From contig JAQFVV010000185.1 of the NCBI GenBank assembly GCA_028023455.1, forward strand, positions 2,309,239 through 2,373,238: DNA of 64,000 nt. The letters are read 5' to 3'. A program made the position numbers and the translations under genes. The notes under the pieces are model-generated. The model made no database searches. It was given only the letters and a program-made list of their open reading frames with translations, and was not told where the DNA came from. Below are positions 61,500 to 64,000 of this stretch, piece by piece. Origin of the DNA: Epiperipatus broadwayi. Taxonomy: Eukaryota; Onychophora; Udeonychophora; Euonychophora; Peripatidae. Within the stretch, counting starts at the first letter, position 1. Each line of letters starts with the position of its first letter.

Positions 61500-61760
61500 T
61501 TTATTTATAATACTAAATTAGACTTTACAGCAAATCTGATACCATGCATTTTCTTCTATTAATTGATCTATCTTTTCAAGAAAAACTTGTATCCATTTAT
61601 CTGTTCAATCTTTCTTCTTCTGGGTGATAAGTTTTATTAAAGCAGCTATATTAATCTTCAATTTTGATAGCACCTTGGCCACTGATGCATTTGTTCTTTC
61701 AGATCTTAAAAAGTTTATATCAAGTAAAGTTTGCACATTATATGTACCTATATTTAGAAA
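61500..61760 (-). pseudogene. LINE EEP endonuclease, N-terminal relic
   Basis: From about 61752 on the minus strand: GTYNVQTLLD, then RSERTNASVAKVLSKLKINI and AALIK. This matches the start of the EEP endonuclease of LINE proteins of the type GTxNVRTL...ERRTAxVAxELxxxxIDIAALSETR. The catalytic ETR has decayed to IKL. The following frame has a stop, then reads KWIQVFLEKIDQLIEENAWY. RT motifs are not found below it, so this is a 5' fragment independent of the relics at 14.6 and 22.5 kb. Confidence 0.65.
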
Positions 61761-63395
61761 AAAATAGATTTAATACCAAAACTGTCTCCTGTTTTACCAA
61801 CCCTATTAATATTATTGTTATTGTTATTATTTTACCATTATAATATTCACCAGATGTGACACCATAGCCGGACCATCATTTTAGACCACATTTTCTAAGC
61901 TCTTTCACTTTCATTGTAAGCAGATAGATTTCTAAACAGGTTCTAAAACTCCTGTCTCATTCAAATTTAGTTCCAAGGTAACTTATTGTTAAATGTACTG
62001 TCTCAATCAAGATCACAACTAAGAATGTCACGCTACTAAACCTGTCGTCTTTATTTCTTTCTTAATTTTCAAAGGCTTGAGCAAAAAAGAATAAAAGGAA
62101 GAAAAAAAATTGGAATCAGAAATTTTGTGTGTAATTAAAGAATTTATATATTACTGCACAAACACACGTCCCATTTTCACTCTTAATGTAAAGAGATACC
62201 TGATAGCATGGGATGAGTATAATGACTGAATACTACAATAACCCAATTGGCTGAAAAAGAAAAAGATAGCTAATACTGTTTGTATCACAAACTCTACCTA
62301 GCCTTTGACGAATAAACATCCTATTCTTCAAGACAGCAGGAGGTCTTCGTAACGCATTGTTTGTTTTTCACAGTTGGCTTTTATTTCTAGAGATCATTCC
62401 ACTATTTGTCATCTTAATGGCTATCAGAAATGTGAGCACAGCATCAGTCTTTCTTATAAGAAATATTTCAAAGACATTATATAGAAATACAATGATAATT
62501 ATTTTCATTGGAGAGACGTAGCAGAAAATAAAATATTTTGATAGCTAAAAATTATACACGGTGGTGAAGTATTTCAGAAAACAACAGTTTTCTGCTAAAA
62601 AAGTTAAAGGACAACATTGAAAATATCCAGTAAATAGAAAAATAAACCATTCTTTTCAATATATGGATGTCTTTGTGATTCATAGATTGATTTGTTTAAT
62701 CACAAATTTCTAGTGCAGTTTTTATTCTCTTTACTTTTTCTTTTTTTTTTTTTTATTGGGGCGGGAGAGGGGAAAGTTAAAATTGTCATAATTTATTACA
62801 AGTGTCTGTTTATTGTGATTACTATTATTATTTTTATTATATAGTTGTTATTTAAAGGTAAGTTTAAAATGTATAATTTAAATATTTTTTAATTCTAAGC
62901 ACACCGACCGTGAACTTTTATAGGTTCGCTTTAAGTCCACTCATCTTATATATATATATTTAAACCATAATTTCGCTAAAATTACCGCATTTATTGTTTT
63001 GCTTTCAACCTGTTTAATAATTATTATCTATTTGTAAACAATTCTGAATCAGATATAATGATTTGTTTGTTTTTTTTTTAAAATATTTATATTATTACTA
63101 ACTAATTAATAAAATTGTTAATCATTATTTACAATACAAAACATTTATTTATAGTTTAAATTATAGTCTTCATCCATTTTACTCTTATACAAATATTTTT
63201 CAGAGTTTTTTTTTTTTTTTCGTTATACATTATTAGAATTTGAAATTCTATAGATGTCAACTAATAAGATTATTAGTTATGCTATAAAATAATGATTCTT
63301 TGTTTTAAAATTCACACACTTTATTACTATAATATACGATTACTTAATTTGTAATTTAATACATTGTACAGGCTTACACACACCTGCACATATAA
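61761..63395. other. Gene-free stretch
   Basis: An open frame without ATG at about 62306-62511, encoding a hydrophobic stretch, follows the AT-rich expectation and is not called. T-runs occur at 62740 and 63205. Confidence 0.45.
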
Positions 63396-63760
63396 TGTAA
63401 TATATAAGGGATTCAAACTTAGACATTCACACGACCCTCATCTCTCCATGCTATCTCATACTGCTGACCCACCTGATAACACGTGTTGAAAAGACAAATA
63501 ATTACCATTATACGTATTTCATGCTAAACCAGCAATTATCAATTGGTCCAGATTACGATCTCCACACATATATGCAATCAGTGCTCAGCTTTATATTAAG
63601 ATAGCCAATCTTCATACTTTAAATGGGTTTCAAACTACTCCAAACCACAACTCTTCAGCCATCCATTTCGTTGAAAATCTGATGAACCGATACAATCACA
63701 TGACACTTCATTATCTCGAGTTCATCTTTATAATAAATTCAGTACATTTATTAGCATTTA
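63396..63760 (-). repeat. SINE-like dispersed repeat, copy 3 (best preserved)
   Basis: Matches 31390-31615 over about 180 bp: TTCACACGACCC, CTATCTCATACTGC, TACGTATTTCATGCTAAACC and AATTGGTCCAGATTACGATC. On the minus strand AAGTTTGAATCCC (63420-63408) fits a Pol III B box, so the head may be tRNA-derived. The part from 63580 to 63760 is richer in C and G than average and is seen only in this copy. Confidence 0.65.
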
Positions 63761-64000
63761 TATGTGATCAGCATCAGTTAGTATTATATCTTTTTTGTAT
63801 TTTGTTATAAATGAGGCAATAATATATCTCCAGAGTATAGACGCAAATTTATATTTATATGTTGATTATTTATTTTATTTATTTCTGTTACAATATATTA
63901 TTTTGTTGCTAAAAATAGGTACATGTAATTTCACAATGACTTGTTTAAAAATTATGGTTAATATTAAATTTGGTGATTAGATATGTTATAATTTATATAA

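Noticed and set aside
62306-62511. Open frame without ATG encoding a hydrophobic stretch, preceded by a TTTTTCACAG acceptor-like site
   Set aside because: The acceptor-compatible frames disagree and the hydrophobic residues follow from T-rich codons.

Overview
This 64 kb window is very AT-rich eukaryotic DNA (roughly three quarters A+T by eye). I find no confidently identifiable host gene. There are no operons, ribosome binding sites or long intact ORFs. The longest protein-like signals are decayed retroelements. Penelope-like elements (reverse transcriptase plus GIY-YIG nuclease), non-LTR elements with an endonuclease/exonuclease/phosphatase (EEP) domain, tRNA-derived SINE-like pieces, many (TA)n tracts and many fold-back elements point to an animal intergenic or intronic region. 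A lophotrochozoan such as a mollusc is my tentative guess, from the retroelement families only.

Layout. 1-6775: a giant inverted repeat (arms about 3.2 and 3.55 kb, spacer about 31 bp). Its centre holds the start of a gag-like coiled-coil ORF; the right copy is readable and the left copy is scrambled and GC-spiked, so an assembly fold-back chimera must be considered. 9137-9840: a strange 700-base homopolymer-like stretch that ends in a G-rich purine tract. 10373-10836: an irregular array of a CCAAATGTAATGGA motif. 14570-15530: minus-strand non-LTR reverse transcriptase relic. 17430-17580 and 18204-18392: repeats with hammerhead-like core motifs, the second as a near-perfect hairpin. 22520-25180: a long minus-strand EEP/RT LINE relic, interrupted by a 416-bp insertion flanked by a 12-bp target site duplication. 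26656-26912: nested inverted repeats (MITE-like).

28319-30110: a Penelope-like element broken by frameshifts, with RT and GIY-YIG motifs. 32490-33330: a tRNA-like SINE fragment and a terminal-inverted-repeat element with a tRNA-like core; relatives of the latter lie near 48.2, 53.4 and 56.0 kb. 35711-36663: two Penelope-like C-terminal fragments arranged head to head. 41090-42900 and 51265-52640: clusters of old tandem duplications. 43860-45150: a CpG-retaining stretch with a short candidate ORF. 45259-45989: fold-back elements. 54100-55100: an unidentified minus-strand coding relic. 58213-58355: a candidate 5' coding exon. 60183-60752: a 570-bp element with 26-bp terminal inverted repeats. 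61500-61760: a second, independent EEP-domain relic. A SINE-like repeat occurs three times (12.9, 31.4 and 63.5 kb).

The window therefore reads as a retroelement and fold-back graveyard, not as a gene locus. Its most informative parts are the giant palindrome, the RT-derived insertions with traceable structure, and the tRNA-core inverted-repeat family. Everything was read by eye from sequence. Family names rest on motif recognition and no database search was run.
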